Counted from the first letter of the stretch, positions 1-12,289 are shown. The stretch is DNA of 64,000 nucleotides from Paraburkholderia adhaesiva (GCF_021390575.1 NZ_JAJEJQ010000001.1:2332501-2396500), one strand, 5' to 3'. The notes: generated by a model from the letters alone, not told the origin. Numbers and translations: made by a program.

Positions 1-558
1 GCGGTCAAACATTTGCCGCGCACGCGCCGCAAGGATGCGCCCGAACACCGCCCACGCCGAATCGTTCGGACGCAAGTAACGCGGTGGATTGGGCGGCAGT
101 GCGTTCGGCGGCGGCGGGTTCTGCGCACCGAAGTCCGGTGCCTGCCCGAAGCCCGCCGGCGCCGCGCCAGCGGGCACGGTGTCAGGCGCCTTTGCGGCAT
201 CGGCCGTGGCGGGCGTTGTCTTGCCAGCCTCGGCGGTCTCGCTGACCGGAATTTCTGGCGCACGTGCCGCCGCTTCCTGCTGCGCGACTGCGCGCGCGGC
301 TTCGTCGCGCGCTTGTGCCGCCTCAGCGACTTGCGAGGAACCGCCAGGCGTCATCGTCGGCGCCGGTTCGGGTGCATCGCTCGATGCACGCTGCACGGGC
401 TCGCGGCCAGATGCGGATGCGGTAGCAGAGGGTGAACCGGTTGAAGCGCCAGACGAACTGGCCGATGCGGGCGGATGGGAGACGCCGGGGGAACCGGCAT
501 CGGAGGCGTGGCTTGCGCCATCGGGGACTTCGGGGTTGTCGGACTTGTTTTCGCTCAT
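1..558 (-). CDS. Hypothetical protein, N-terminal part (cut by window edge)
   Basis: An open frame runs from an ATG at 558 to the left edge without a stop, giving the first 186 residues. It begins MSENKSDNPEVPDG and is a low-complexity Ala/Pro/Ser/Gly-rich stretch for about 155 residues, followed by a Pro-Asn run and then a normal-looking segment (RYLRPNDSAWAVFGRILAARAR). That is the pattern of a disordered N-terminal region before a folded or membrane domain lying outside the window. I do not recognise the family. It is divergent from the amidase at 1002, so its promoter should lie in 559-1001. The plus-strand ORFs over the same DNA are shadows. Confidence 0.6.
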   Translation of the reverse strand, partial: MSENKSDNPEVPDGASHASDAGSPGVSHPPASASSSGASTGSPSATASASGREPVQRASSDAPEPAPTMTPGGSSQVAEAAQARDEAARAVAQQEAAARAPEIPVSETAEAGKTTPATADAAKAPDTVPAGAAPAGFGQAPDFGAQNPPPPNALPPNPPRYLRPNDSAWAVFGRILAARARQMFDR

Positions 559-1001
559 GACGTGGGGTCAAGCGCGCGGCGCGCGAACGATGAACACGAG
601 TCGATTATCCGTCGCCCTGCGGTGAGCCGCCAGTCCCGTGCGCAACGGCCCACCCGCTTACGGCGTTCGCAACCGGGACGGGGAGCGGCATTTAAGTGTC
701 CTGACAGGAATCGATGGTCTCGCGCAACGCGGTGATGTGAATCGACGTGCGGATTTCTCGTGACCAGCGCCCAGACGGCACTGCGAGCACAGCGGTGCAA
801 CCCGGCCGCGATCGCACCGACGCCGAAGGCACGACGCACGGTCGAATCCCAACGCGCCGATGCGATACATGCCAAGATCACGCCACGCCGAAAATACGGC
901 CCTACAATGATGCGTCCCTTGCTGCAGCAGCGTGAGGCGATCCGGCGCCGGCCGCTGCTTCGCAGCCTTCGCGCTGGCCAGCCCCCAAACCGCTCATCGC
1001 C
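559..1001. other. Divergent intergenic region
   Basis: About 440 bases between two divergent genes. Short ORFs on both strands have arginine-rich, shadow-like composition and no good ribosome site. It presumably holds both promoters, but I could not pick a convincing -35/-10 pair. Confidence 0.4.
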
Positions 1002-2381
1002 ATGACCATCGAATTCACTCCGTTTGCCCCTCTCGCCCGACTCAGCGATGACCTTGCCGCCGGCCGCACGACCAGTCGAGCGCTCGTCGAGATCGCGCTG
1101 GAACGCATCGCCGCCCCGACTGGACAGGGCTCGACCGTCTTCATGCACGTCGACGCCGCGCGCGCCCGCGCCGCCGCCGACGCCCACGACCGCTTGCGCG
1201 CGAGCGGCACCGTGCTCTCACCGCTCGCGGGGATTCCTGTCTCGGTGAAGGATCTGTTCGACATCGCTGGCGACGTCACGCGTGCGGGTTCCACCATGCT
1301 CGCCGGCGCGGCCCCCGCGCGAGCCGATGCTGTCGCCGTCGCGCGCCTGCGCCACGCGGGCGCCGTGCTGATCGGCCGGACCAACATGAGCGAATTCGCG
1401 TTCTCCGGGCTCGGGCTGAACCCGCACTACGGCACGCCGCTCTCGCCATACCGGCGTGGCGTCGACGGCGACGCGCGCGTGGCGGGCGGCTCGTCGTCAG
1501 GTGCGGCGGCATCGGTGGCCGACGGCATGGCCGCCGTCGCGCTCGGCACCGACACGGGCGGCTCGATCCGCATCCCGGCCGCGTTCTGCGGTCTCACCGG
1601 CTTCAAGCCGACTGCCGCACGTATCCCGAAAACGGGCGGCGTGCCGCTCTCACCCACGCTCGACTCGTTCGGCCCGATCGGCAACAGCGTGGCATGCTGC
1701 GCGCTCGTCGACCGCATCCTCGCCGGGCTCGCGCCGCACGTGCCGACTGCCCGGCATCTCGAAGGCGTACGACTCGGCGTGCTGACCAACTACGTGACCG
1801 AAAGCGTCGAGCCCGAGGTCGCAGACGCAATCGACACCGCGCTCAGGCACCTGGACGCAGCGGGTGCAATCGTCAACGAGGTGCGTTTCGGCGCGCTCGA
1901 TCGGCTGGCCGACATCAACCGCTACGGCTTCTCGCCGATCGAGGCCTACGCGTGGCATCGCGAGCTGATCGCGCAACACCGTGGCGAATATGACCCGCGC
2001 GTACTGGCGCGCATCCTCAAGGGCGAGCCGGCCCGTGCCGTCGACTACCTCGACCTGATCGCCGCGCGCGCGGCCGTGCTCGAAGAGGCGCAGGAGACGC
2101 TCTGGTCGCGCTTCGACGCCGTCATCGCGCCGACCGTGCCGATCGTGCCGCCGAGGGTTGCACCGCTAGTCGCCGACGACGACGTCTTCGCGCAGACCAA
2201 CGCGCTCGTGCTGCGCAATCCCGCTGCGTTCAACTTCCTCGATGCGTGCGCGCTGTCGCTGCCGTGCCACCACCACGGCTCAGCGCCGGTCGGATTGATG
2301 CTGATTGGCGCACCGTACGCCGACGACGCGCTGCTCGCGATCGGACGCGGCGTGGAAGCCGTCCTCGCGCCGTTGCGTTAA
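1002..2381 (+). CDS. Amidase-signature hydrolase
   Basis: A 459-residue amidase-signature enzyme that hydrolyses an amide bond to an acid and ammonia; the substrate cannot be read from the sequence. The Ser-cisSer-Lys triad is visible: Lys83 (SVKDLFD), Ser164 in AGGSSSGAAAS and Ser188 in DTGGSIRIP. The 24-residue gap between the two serines matches peptide amidase. Length and layout fit stand-alone amidases. GatA is less likely because no gatB or gatC is adjacent. It lies upstream of dsbB and the purine genes; a role in nitrogen scavenging would fit but is inference. No signal peptide is seen, so it should be cytoplasmic. Confidence 0.88.
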   Translation: MTIEFTPFAPLARLSDDLAAGRTTSRALVEIALERIAAPTGQGSTVFMHVDAARARAAADAHDRLRASGTVLSPLAGIPVSVKDLFDIAGDVTRAGSTMLAGAAPARADAVAVARLRHAGAVLIGRTNMSEFAFSGLGLNPHYGTPLSPYRRGVDGDARVAGGSSSGAAASVADGMAAVALGTDTGGSIRIPAAFCGLTGFKPTAARIPKTGGVPLSPTLDSFGPIGNSVACCALVDRILAGLAPHVPTARHLEGVRLGVLTNYVTESVEPEVADAIDTALRHLDAAGAIVNEVRFGALDRLADINRYGFSPIEAYAWHRELIAQHRGEYDPRVLARILKGEPARAVDYLDLIAARAAVLEEAQETLWSRFDAVIAPTVPIVPPRVAPLVADDDVFAQTNALVLRNPAAFNFLDACALSLPCHHHGSAPVGLMLIGAPYADDALLAIGRGVEAVLAPLR

Positions 2382-2538
2382 CAGTTGATGACGCGGCGTG
2401 CGTCGCGCCACGCAGGATCGTGGGCGCGCTGTCGCCGCGACCCACTGAGCACAGACGCGCGCAACGTCCTTCGCGCTAGAATCCCCAACACGCCGTCGCA
2501 GCGTGCCAGCTGCGCCATCAATACAGAAAACCGACAAC

Positions 2539-3069
2539 ATGAACGACGATAACGCACTGTTGCGCCGCGAGCGCAGCCTGCTGGCCTTTCTTGGGCTGAT
2601 CTGCCTCGCGCTGGTGGGCGGCGCGCTGTACATGCAGCACGTCGAACGCCAGGACCCCTGTCCGCTGTGCATCATCCAGCGCTACTGTTTCCTCCTGATC
2701 GCGTTGTGCGCGTTCGTCGGCGCGCGCAGTTCGAGCTGGCGCGGCGTGCGAGTGCTCGAAGGTCTGATCGTGCTGGCGGCTGCGGGTGGCCTCGTTGCTT
2801 CGGCGCGGCTTGTCTGGGTGCAGTCATTCCCGAGCTTCAGCTGTGGCTTCGACACGCTGCAGCCCATCGTCGACGGCTTGCCCCCGGCGCGCTGGCTACC
2901 GGGCGTCTTCAAGGTTCAGGGCCTGTGCGAGACGATCTATCCGCCGATCCTCGGTTTGTCGATGCCCATGTGGGGGCTGATCGCATTTGTCTTTATTTTC
3001 GTGCCCGTGCTGTTCAGCCTGTTGCGCAATCGCCGCCGCCAGGTATCGTGGCCGGGGATCCGCCGCTAA
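2539..3069 (+). CDS. dsbB: Disulfide bond formation protein B
   Basis: Inner-membrane quinone reductase that reoxidises DsbA. From the ATG at 2539 the protein has 176 residues, four hydrophobic segments, the first periplasmic Cys pair C41-x-x-C44 ([10 protein letters not shown]) and the second pair C102 and C130, closely matching the E. coli positions 41/44/104/130. A longer GTG start at 2503 would add 12 polar residues that the family lacks, so 2539 is preferred, although its ribosome site is weak. It has its own spacing from the amidase (157 bases) and from xdhA. Confidence 0.92.
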   Translation: MNDDNALLRRERSLLAFLGLICLALVGGALYMQHVERQDPCPLCIIQRYCFLLIALCAFVGARSSSWRGVRVLEGLIVLAAAGGLVASARLVWVQSFPSFSCGFDTLQPIVDGLPPARWLPGVFKVQGLCETIYPPILGLSMPMWGLIAFVFIFVPVLFSLLRNRRRQVSWPGIRR

Positions 3070-3398
3070 GCCACCCTACACGCACACGTTCCCCGCGACG
3101 GCGCCGCCGCGCGCCGTCGTCATCTGCCTGCTCTGCATTCCGCCCGTTTGCGGGCAGGCGCCAAGCCTCTCCCCCTCTTCCCATCGTCTCAGCCCACCCG
3201 CGGCCACCATTAAAGGGCCCGATCACGCGCACCTCGGTCATGACAACCGCGTGATAGTCCCAATCATTCACGGGTAATACTTTCCTGACACGAGCGGTGC
3301 TATCTTCGGAACTGGATGGCGATCTACGTGCGCGAGGCCTGCTGAGGCACGCCCCCTGCGTAACGCGCGCCTGATCCGCAATGTCTTCCGGGTTCACC
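3070..3398. other. Leader region of the xdh operon
   Basis: About 330 bases between dsbB and xdhA. No coding frame here has credible composition. It should contain the promoter of the purine operon. I saw no hairpin or riboswitch that I can name. Confidence 0.4.
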
Positions 3399-4955
3399 AT
3401 GACAACGCAAACCATCCGATTCCTCCACCGGGGCGAAGTGCATGAAGTGCGCGACGTGCCCGTTACACGCACGGTGCTCCAGTACCTGCGCGAAGATCTG
3501 CATGCCTGCGGCACCAAGGAAGGGTGCGCGGAAGGCGACTGCGGCGCGTGCACCGTCGTCATCGGCGAACTCGATGGCGACGGGCATCTCGCCCTCAGGG
3601 CCGTCAACGCCTGCATCCAGTTCCTGCCCACACTCGACGGCCGCGCGCTCTTCACCGTGGAAGACCTGCGTGCGCCCGATGGCGCGCTGCATCCGGTCCA
3701 GCAGGCCCTGGTCGATTGCCATGCGTCGCAATGCGGCTTCTGCACGCCGGGCTTTGCGATGTCGCTATGGGCGCTCTACGAGCGCCAGCGCGCCGACGCG
3801 GGCCTGCCCACGCGCGACGAGATCAGCCAGACCCTCTCGGGCAACCTGTGCCGCTGCACCGGTTATCGGCCCATCGTCGACGCTGCCCAGCGCGTGTTCG
3901 ATTACGCGTGCTATCCGCGCGCCGCGCTCGATCGCACTGCGATCGAAAAAGTCCTGCGTCCGCTCCAACGCGCAGGAACCTTCGAGTACCACGGCCCCGA
4001 TGTGCGCGGCGCCGAATACGATGAAGCGACGTTCTTCGCGCCGCGTACGCTCGCTGACTTCGCCGCGCTACGCGCCGCCCTGCCGGACGCACGCGTGCTG
4101 GCAGGAAGCACCGATGTCGGCCTGTGGGTCACGAAGCAGTTTCGCGACCTCGGCGACGTGATCTACACCGGCAACGTCGCCGAACTGCGCACGCTGACGC
4201 GCGACGCACAGGCGCTCACGATCGGCGCGGCGGTGCCGCTCGAAGAAGCGTATGCCGCGTTGGCCGTCGACTATCCTGAACTCGCCGAACTTTGGGCGCG
4301 CTTCGCATCGCTGCCGATCCGCAATGCAGGGACGCTCGGCGGAAACGTCGCGAACGGCTCGCCGATCGGCGATTCGATGCCCGCGCTGCTCGTGCTCGAT
4401 GCAGAACTCGTGCTGCGCCGCGACGATTGCACCCGCACGCTGCCGCTCGCCGCGTTCTACACCGGCTATCAAAAGAACGCGCTCGCACCGGGCGAGTTCA
4501 TTGAAGCGATCCGCGTACCGCGCCCCGCTCCCACACTGCGCTTTCGCACCTACAAGGTGGCGAAACGATACGACCAGGACATTTCGGCGGTGTGCGCGGC
4601 GTTCGCGCTCGATATCGGCGAGGACGGCGTGATCGCGAACGCACGCGTCGCATTTGGCGGGATGGCTGCAACGCCGTTGCGCGCCGCGCACGCCGAAGCC
4701 GAGCTGACCGGCGCGCGCTGGGACGAACCGACGGCGTTTCGCGCGATGGACGCGCTGACCTCCGACTACGAGCCGCTCGCCGACTTTCGCGCGAGCGCTG
4801 CGTACCGCGCGAAGGTCGCGCGCAACCTGCTGTGGCGCTGCTGGCTGGAAACGCGCGACGACGCCCCGCTTGCGCTGCGTGACGTCGAAGCATTCGCCTT
4901 CGAAGGCGAGGACGACGTGGCGCTCGCGCTGCAAGGGACTGGAGTCACGCGATGA
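3399..4955 (+). CDS. xdhA: Xanthine dehydrogenase, iron-sulfur and FAD subunit
   Basis: Small subunit of the two-subunit xanthine dehydrogenase (518 residues). It passes electrons from the molybdenum site in XdhB through two [2Fe-2S] clusters to FAD and NAD. Cluster ligands are visible: C43, C48, C51 and C72 (plant-ferredoxin type), then C112, C115, C151 and C153 (CGFC and CRC). The FAD-binding domain follows, with NAGTLGGNVANGSPIGDS around residue 310, then a CO-dehydrogenase flavoprotein C-terminal domain. The ATG at 3399 is chosen over 3381 because the family starts directly with the beta strand TQTIRF. The stop overlaps the xdhB start (ATGA), so the two are coupled. Confidence 0.93.
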   Translation: MTTQTIRFLHRGEVHEVRDVPVTRTVLQYLREDLHACGTKEGCAEGDCGACTVVIGELDGDGHLALRAVNACIQFLPTLDGRALFTVEDLRAPDGALHPVQQALVDCHASQCGFCTPGFAMSLWALYERQRADAGLPTRDEISQTLSGNLCRCTGYRPIVDAAQRVFDYACYPRAALDRTAIEKVLRPLQRAGTFEYHGPDVRGAEYDEATFFAPRTLADFAALRAALPDARVLAGSTDVGLWVTKQFRDLGDVIYTGNVAELRTLTRDAQALTIGAAVPLEEAYAALAVDYPELAELWARFASLPIRNAGTLGGNVANGSPIGDSMPALLVLDAELVLRRDDCTRTLPLAAFYTGYQKNALAPGEFIEAIRVPRPAPTLRFRTYKVAKRYDQDISAVCAAFALDIGEDGVIANARVAFGGMAATPLRAAHAEAELTGARWDEPTAFRAMDALTSDYEPLADFRASAAYRAKVARNLLWRCWLETRDDAPLALRDVEAFAFEGEDDVALALQGTGVTR

Positions 4956-7426
4956 ACCGCCGATCCGATCCCATCGTCACACGCGCTACGCAGTCGAATC
5001 CATCGGCCGATCCGGCACGCGAGAGCGTTGCGGCCCAGCCGGCGCTCGGTGCACCGCTACCGCACGAGTCCGCCGACCTGCACGTCAGCGGCGAAGCCCG
5101 TTACATCGACGACATTCCCGAACTGCACGGCACGCTGCATGCAGCACTCGGCGTCTCTCGCCATGCGCGGGCGCGCATCGTGTCGCTAGACCTGCGCCGC
5201 GTGCGCGAAGCGCCTGGCGTGATCGCCGTGTTCAGCGCCGCCGACATTCCCGGCGAAAACAACTGCGGCCCGGTGCTGCACGATGACCCGGTGCTCGCGT
5301 ACGACGAGGTGCAGTACCTCGGCCAGCCCGTCTTCGCGGTGATCGCGACGAGCCACGATCTCGCGCGCCGCGCGGCCGCGCTGGCCGCGAGCGACGAAGT
5401 TGTGCGCTACGAACCGCTCGAGCCCGTGCTCTCTGTCGCCGAGGCAAAGGCGATGCACCATTACGTGCTGCCGCCGCTGCGTCTCACGCGCGGCCAACCC
5501 GCGCAACGCATTGCCGCCGCGCCGCATCGCATTGCGGGCACATTCGAAGTCGGTGGCCAGGAACAGTTCTATCTCGAAGGCCAGATCGCCTACGCGCTGC
5601 CACAGGAACAGGGCGGCATGCTGATCCACAGTTCGACGCAGCATCCGTCCGAGATGCAGCAGGTCGTCGCGCATCTTCTGAACTGGCCCGCGCACCGCGT
5701 CGCATGCGAGTGCCGCCGCATGGGCGGCGGCTTCGGCGGCAAGGAATCGCAGTCGGCCCTCTTTGCGTGCGTGGCCGCGCTCGCGGCGCTCAAGACCGGC
5801 CGCCCCGTGAAGTTGCGCGCCGATCGCGACGACGACTTCATGATCACCGGCAAGCGCCACGACGCCCAGTATGAATACGAAGCCGGCTTCGACGACGACG
5901 GCCGCCTGCTCGGCGCACGCGTGGAAATCGCGCTACGCGCGGGCTACTCCGCCGATCTGTCCGGCGCGGTAGCCACGCGCGCGGTCTGCCACTTCGACAA
6001 TGCGTATTACCTCTCCGACGTCGAGATCGTCGCGCTGTGCTGCAAGACGAATACACAGTCGAACACCGCCTTTCGCGGCTTCGGCGGACCGCAGGGCGCG
6101 CTCGTGATGGAAGTGATGCTCGACGCCATCGCGAAACGTCTAAACCGCGATCCGCTCGACGTGCGGCGCGTGAACTACTACGGCATCGGCGAGCGTGACG
6201 TCACGCCCTACGGCCAGCATGTCGAGGACAACGTGCTCGCCCCGCTCACCGACGATCTGCTCGCATCAAGCCGCTACGCCGAACGACGCGCCGCGCTCGT
6301 CGATTACAACCGCGCGAGCCAGGTGCTCAAGCGCGGCATTGCGATCACACCGGTCAAGTTCGGCATCTCGTTCAACGTGCCGCATCTGAACCAGGCAGGC
6401 GCGCTCGTGCATGTCTACCGGGACGGCTCGGTGCTCGTGAACCATGGCGGCACCGAGATGGGCCAGGGACTCAACACGAAGGTCGCGCAGGTGGTGGCGG
6501 GTGCGTTCGGTCTTCCGCTCGAACGCGTGCGCGTGAGCGCGACCGATACCGCGAAGGTGGCGAACACGTCGGCCACCGCCGCCTCGACCGGCAGCGACCT
6601 TAACGGCAAGGCTGCCGAAGATGCAGCGCTCACGATCCGCAATCGCCTCGCCACACTCGCGGCCTCCGAGTACGGCGGCACGCCCGATGCCGTCGCATTC
6701 GACAATGGCGCGGTACGGGCGAACGGTGTGTCGATCGCGTTCGCGCAGTTCGTCGAACTCGCGTATCTGAAACGCGTGCAGCTGTGGTCGGACGGCTTCT
6801 ACGCGACGCCCAAGGTCCACTGGGACGCGCGCACGCTCACCGGCCATCCGTTCTACTACTTCGCGTATGGGGCCGCGGTGTCCGAGGTGGTCGCCGACAC
6901 ACTCACGGGCGAATGGAAGCTCGTGCGCGCCGATGTGCTGCACGATGCAGGCCAGTCGATCAATCCGGCCATCGACATGGGCCAGGTGGAAGGCGCTTTC
7001 ATCCAGGGCATGGGCTGGCTCACGACCGAGGAACTCTGGTGGAACAGCGACGGGCGACTGATGACGCACGCGCCCTCCACCTACAAGATCCCGGCGATCA
7101 GCGACACACCCGCCGCGTTCAACGTCAGGCTCTATCGCAACGACAACGCAGAGCCGACTGTCTTCCGGTCGAAAGCCGTAGGCGAGCCGCCGCTGCTGCT
7201 GGCGTTCTCGGTGTTTCTCGCGATCCGCGACGCGATCGGCGCGGCGGTGCCCGAGGCGCACGACGCCGCGCCGCTGCGTGCACCGGCGACGCCCGAGGCG
7301 ATCCTCGATGCGCTCGACGCGCTGCGCGCTCTGGCGGCAACGCAAGCCACTGCGAGCGCTGCCGGGCGTGGTCACGCCGGCCTTCCGGCCGTGCCGGCGG
7401 CGGCCCGCAACCAGAAGGTGGACTGA
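4952..7426 (+). CDS. xdhB: Xanthine dehydrogenase, molybdopterin subunit
   Basis: Large subunit (824 residues) that binds molybdopterin and oxidises hypoxanthine to xanthine and xanthine to urate. Family signatures are seen: GGQEQFYLEG (the Gln near the Mo ligand), RRMGGGFGGKE, NTAFRGFGGPQ (substrate Arg) and AVGEPPLLLA near the C-terminus, which carries the catalytic Glu. The N-terminal 35 residues are polar and specific to this lineage. It begins inside the last codons of xdhA. The C-terminal tail after about residue 790 is Ala-rich and probably unstructured. Confidence 0.94.
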   Translation: MNRRSDPIVTRATQSNPSADPARESVAAQPALGAPLPHESADLHVSGEARYIDDIPELHGTLHAALGVSRHARARIVSLDLRRVREAPGVIAVFSAADIPGENNCGPVLHDDPVLAYDEVQYLGQPVFAVIATSHDLARRAAALAASDEVVRYEPLEPVLSVAEAKAMHHYVLPPLRLTRGQPAQRIAAAPHRIAGTFEVGGQEQFYLEGQIAYALPQEQGGMLIHSSTQHPSEMQQVVAHLLNWPAHRVACECRRMGGGFGGKESQSALFACVAALAALKTGRPVKLRADRDDDFMITGKRHDAQYEYEAGFDDDGRLLGARVEIALRAGYSADLSGAVATRAVCHFDNAYYLSDVEIVALCCKTNTQSNTAFRGFGGPQGALVMEVMLDAIAKRLNRDPLDVRRVNYYGIGERDVTPYGQHVEDNVLAPLTDDLLASSRYAERRAALVDYNRASQVLKRGIAITPVKFGISFNVPHLNQAGALVHVYRDGSVLVNHGGTEMGQGLNTKVAQVVAGAFGLPLERVRVSATDTAKVANTSATAASTGSDLNGKAAEDAALTIRNRLATLAASEYGGTPDAVAFDNGAVRANGVSIAFAQFVELAYLKRVQLWSDGFYATPKVHWDARTLTGHPFYYFAYGAAVSEVVADTLTGEWKLVRADVLHDAGQSINPAIDMGQVEGAFIQGMGWLTTEELWWNSDGRLMTHAPSTYKIPAISDTPAAFNVRLYRNDNAEPTVFRSKAVGEPPLLLAFSVFLAIRDAIGAAVPEAHDAAPLRAPATPEAILDALDALRALAATQATASAAGRGHAGLPAVPAAARNQKVD

Positions 7427-7603
7427 AGGCGCGAACCAGTTGGCAGCTTGTGCGCTCGAACGATCAAGTGCGACTGTGGCAGCGCGTAACCGCGCGACGC
7501 GTCCAGCGCACCACACGGCGAAGCTGACCGCGCCCCGCGCGAAGCCACGAGAAGATGAACCAGCGGCACGCAAGACGTGCCGCACAGGAAGGAGAAGCGC
7601 CAG

Positions 7604-9740
<2,137 letters not shown>

Positions 9741-9890
9741 GCGCATCGGCTGGTGAAACTCGAGCGCCCTGCCCAGGCTCCCGCGCGAATGCAGGGCGAT
9801 GGGCACTTGCGCCCCGCGTTCCCTGTAGCGCCGCGCCCAGCGAACGTTGAACGTCATTGAATACCTAAACACTCCGGAGACGTCGTTGCC

Positions 9891-11213
9891 ATGACTCAAT
9901 CGGCTTACCGCGCAAAACTGCTGACGTTTACCGGCGACCCCGCGCAATCGGCCGACGCCGCCGTCTATCACGAAGACGGCGTCGTGATCGTCGAAGCGGG
10001 GCATGTGATCGCATCGGGTGCATGGACTGAGCTCGCCGGCGTTGTCGAAAATGACGCGAGCGTCCATGACCTGCGCGACAAGCTGATCGTGCCGGGCTTC
10101 ATCGATACGCACATCCACTACCCGCAGACCGACATCATCGCGTCGCCGGCGTCCGGCCTGCTGCCGTGGCTCGAAACCTGGACGTACCCGACCGAACGCG
10201 GTTTCGAAGACCAGACGCTGGCTGAAGACACGGCGCGCTTTTTCGTCGATGAACTGCTTGCGAACGGCACGACCACGGCGCTCGTCTACTGCACGGTTCA
10301 CAAGCAGTCCGCCGATGCGCTCTTCAGCGCGAGCGAAGCGAAAAACCTGCGGATGATCGGGGGCAAAGTGCTAATGGACCGCCACTGCCCCGAGTTCCTT
10401 CGCGACACGCCGCAGACGGGCTACGACGACAGCGCCGCGTTGATCGGCCGCTGGCACAATCGCGGCCGGCTGATGTACGCGCTGACGCCGCGCTTCGCGC
10501 CCACATCGACCGAGGCGCAGCTCGAAGCCTGCCAGGCGTTGGCGAAAGCGCATCCGGACATCTTCATCCAGAGCCACGTCGCCGAGAATCGCGACGAGGT
10601 GAAGTGGGTGCGCAAACTGTTCCCGCAACAGCGCAGCTACGTCGACGTCTACGATCACTACGGACTCCTGCGGCGCCGCGCCGTGTATGGCCACTGCATC
10701 TGGCTCGACGACGAAGACCGTCACCGCATGGCGCAGACGGGGGCGGTGGCCGCACACTGCCCGACGTCGAACCTGTTCCTCGGCAGCGGCCTGTTCGACT
10801 TCGAAAAGGCTGACGCGGCTGCGATGCGGGTCACGCTCGCGACCGATGTCGGCGGCGGCACGTCGTTCTCGATGCTGCAAACGATGAACGAAGCGCACAA
10901 GGTCGCACGCATGGGCGGCCATCACCTCACCGCGACCCGCATGTTCTGGCTCGCGACGGCCGGCGCAGCCGAGGCGCTCGACCTGGGCGAGACGATCGGC
11001 ACGCTCGCGCCGAAGAGCGAAGCCGACTTCGTCGTGCTTGACCCGCAGGCGACGCCGTTGCTCGCGCGTCGCACGGCGCGCGCCCGATCGCTCGAAGAAC
11101 TGCTGTTCGCGCTTGCGCTGCTCGGCGACGACCGCACCGTGTACGAAACCTACGCGGCAGGCGAGCGCGTGCATCGACGCGGCGAGCGCGCAGTGTCACA
11201 CGCGGTGCTATAA
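9891..11213 (+). CDS. guaD: Guanine deaminase
   Basis: Amidohydrolase (440 residues) converting guanine to xanthine and ammonia. It has the family motif PGFIDTHIHYPQTD with the HxH metal ligands, SHVAEN, YGHCIWLDDED, and TDVGGGTSFSM with the metal-binding Asp. Length is normal for the bacterial enzyme. A CGGAG lies about 10 bases before the ATG. It follows the adenine deaminase after 150 bases, so it may be read from the same transcript or from its own promoter. Its last codons contain the TATAAT that probably drives the next transcript. Confidence 0.94.
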   Translation: MTQSAYRAKLLTFTGDPAQSADAAVYHEDGVVIVEAGHVIASGAWTELAGVVENDASVHDLRDKLIVPGFIDTHIHYPQTDIIASPASGLLPWLETWTYPTERGFEDQTLAEDTARFFVDELLANGTTTALVYCTVHKQSADALFSASEAKNLRMIGGKVLMDRHCPEFLRDTPQTGYDDSAALIGRWHNRGRLMYALTPRFAPTSTEAQLEACQALAKAHPDIFIQSHVAENRDEVKWVRKLFPQQRSYVDVYDHYGLLRRRAVYGHCIWLDDEDRHRMAQTGAVAAHCPTSNLFLGSGLFDFEKADAAAMRVTLATDVGGGTSFSMLQTMNEAHKVARMGGHHLTATRMFWLATAGAAEALDLGETIGTLAPKSEADFVVLDPQATPLLARRTARARSLEELLFALALLGDDRTVYETYAAGERVHRRGERAVSHAVL

Positions 11214-11420
11214 TCCGCCGCTCATTGGGGAGTAGCCGCCCCGCATCGTGCCGCGCTTCTGGACTTTTCTGGCCTTTCATCGCGCCAGACGTCATTCGCG
11301 CAAAAGCCGCGCAAGCGCCGCGCACGATTCGCGGGGGCACCTGTCAACAGACTTGGCCGTTGCGGCCATGGCAGGTGCAGCCTCTGGCCTGGCGAGACCG
11401 ATGACCCATGACCGCCGCTA
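11209..11420 (+). promoter_or_regulatory. yybP-ykoY (manganese) riboswitch with upstream -10 box
   Basis: TATAAT at 11209-11214 overlaps the guaD stop. It is followed by GGGGAGTAGC at 11227-11236, the hallmark 5' segment of the yybP-ykoY aptamer. About 110 bases on comes GTCAACAGACTTGGC, then GGCAGGT and TGGCGAGACCGATGACCC, the conserved 3' side seen in E. coli mntP and alx leaders. The next gene is a UPF0016 transporter, a known Mn exporter family controlled by this riboswitch class. Excess Mn2+ should raise expression. The exact 3' edge and the expression platform were not modelled. Confidence 0.85.
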
Positions 11421-11482
11421 CAGGGCCCGGCGCGTCGCGGGTCGTCGCTCGCACACATTCCGGCCCGAGGATCCATCTAAAC

Positions 11483-12055
11483 GTGAACCAGGCATTTCTA
11501 GTCTCTACGGGCGCGGTCGCGCTTGCTGAAATCGGCGACAAGACCCAGTTGCTTTCGCTCGTCCTCGCCGCCCGCTATCGCAAGCCGGTGCCGATCATTC
11601 TCGGCGTGCTCGTCGCCACGCTCGTGAACCACGCCGGCGCAGGGGCGCTCGGCACGTGGCTCGGCACGCTCGTCACGCCGTCGGTGATGCGCTGGGCACT
11701 CGCCGCTTCGTTCGTCGTCATGGGCCTGTGGATACTCGTGCCCGACAAACTCGACGATGGCGAAAGCAACATCAACCGCACGCACCTTGGCGTGTTCGGC
11801 GCTACCGTCGTGACCTTCTTTCTCGCCGAGATGGGCGACAAGACGCAGATCGCCACCGTCGCGCTCGCGGCGCGTTTTCACGACTTCTTCGGCGTGGTGG
11901 CCGGCACGACGCTCGGCATGATGATCGCCAACGTGCCGGCGATCCTGCTCGGTGACCGCTTCGCCCACAAGCTGCCAACGAAGCTCGTGCACGGCATCGC
12001 CGCTGTCCTGTTCGTCGTGCTCGGCGTGCTCGCGGTGATGGGCGTGGGCGTCTGA
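11483..12055 (+). CDS. mneA: UPF0016 family manganese exporter
   Basis: Inner-membrane cation exporter of 190 residues related to TMEM165/GDT1. It has two copies of the family signature, AEIGDKTQ near the N-terminus and AEMGDKTQ in the second half, each in a hydrophobic helix, and about six membrane segments. The GTG at 11483 is preferred, because the longer frame from 11408 adds 25 residues that overlap the riboswitch region. The Mn-riboswitch leader strongly supports Mn2+ efflux as the role. Confidence 0.88.
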   Translation: MNQAFLVSTGAVALAEIGDKTQLLSLVLAARYRKPVPIILGVLVATLVNHAGAGALGTWLGTLVTPSVMRWALAASFVVMGLWILVPDKLDDGESNINRTHLGVFGATVVTFFLAEMGDKTQIATVALAARFHDFFGVVAGTTLGMMIANVPAILLGDRFAHKLPTKLVHGIAAVLFVVLGVLAVMGVGV

Positions 12056-12289
12056 AACAACTGAAGCAATCAAAGCGCGTGAAAACCGGCCGGCCAGCGG
12101 AGCAGTCCGAGCGCACTGCCCCGCGCGACCGGAGCCAATTCGCACGCGACGCGATGGCCGTCGTGCGAGCGGCCTCCGGACAAGCCGCCCGCGCCTTTGT
12201 ACAATGAAACGCAGTGCGCCTCGCCTCGCGGCCCGAACCCGCCGCCAGAGCCCGCGTGCCATCCATTCGACGAAACGCCAGCCCCGACC

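Noticed and set aside
555..1187. 210-aa minus-strand ORF over the amidase start
   Set aside because: Shadow of the amidase, with unlikely composition.
3070..3398. Purine riboswitch before xdhA
   Set aside because: No purine aptamer core motif or matching three-way junction was found.
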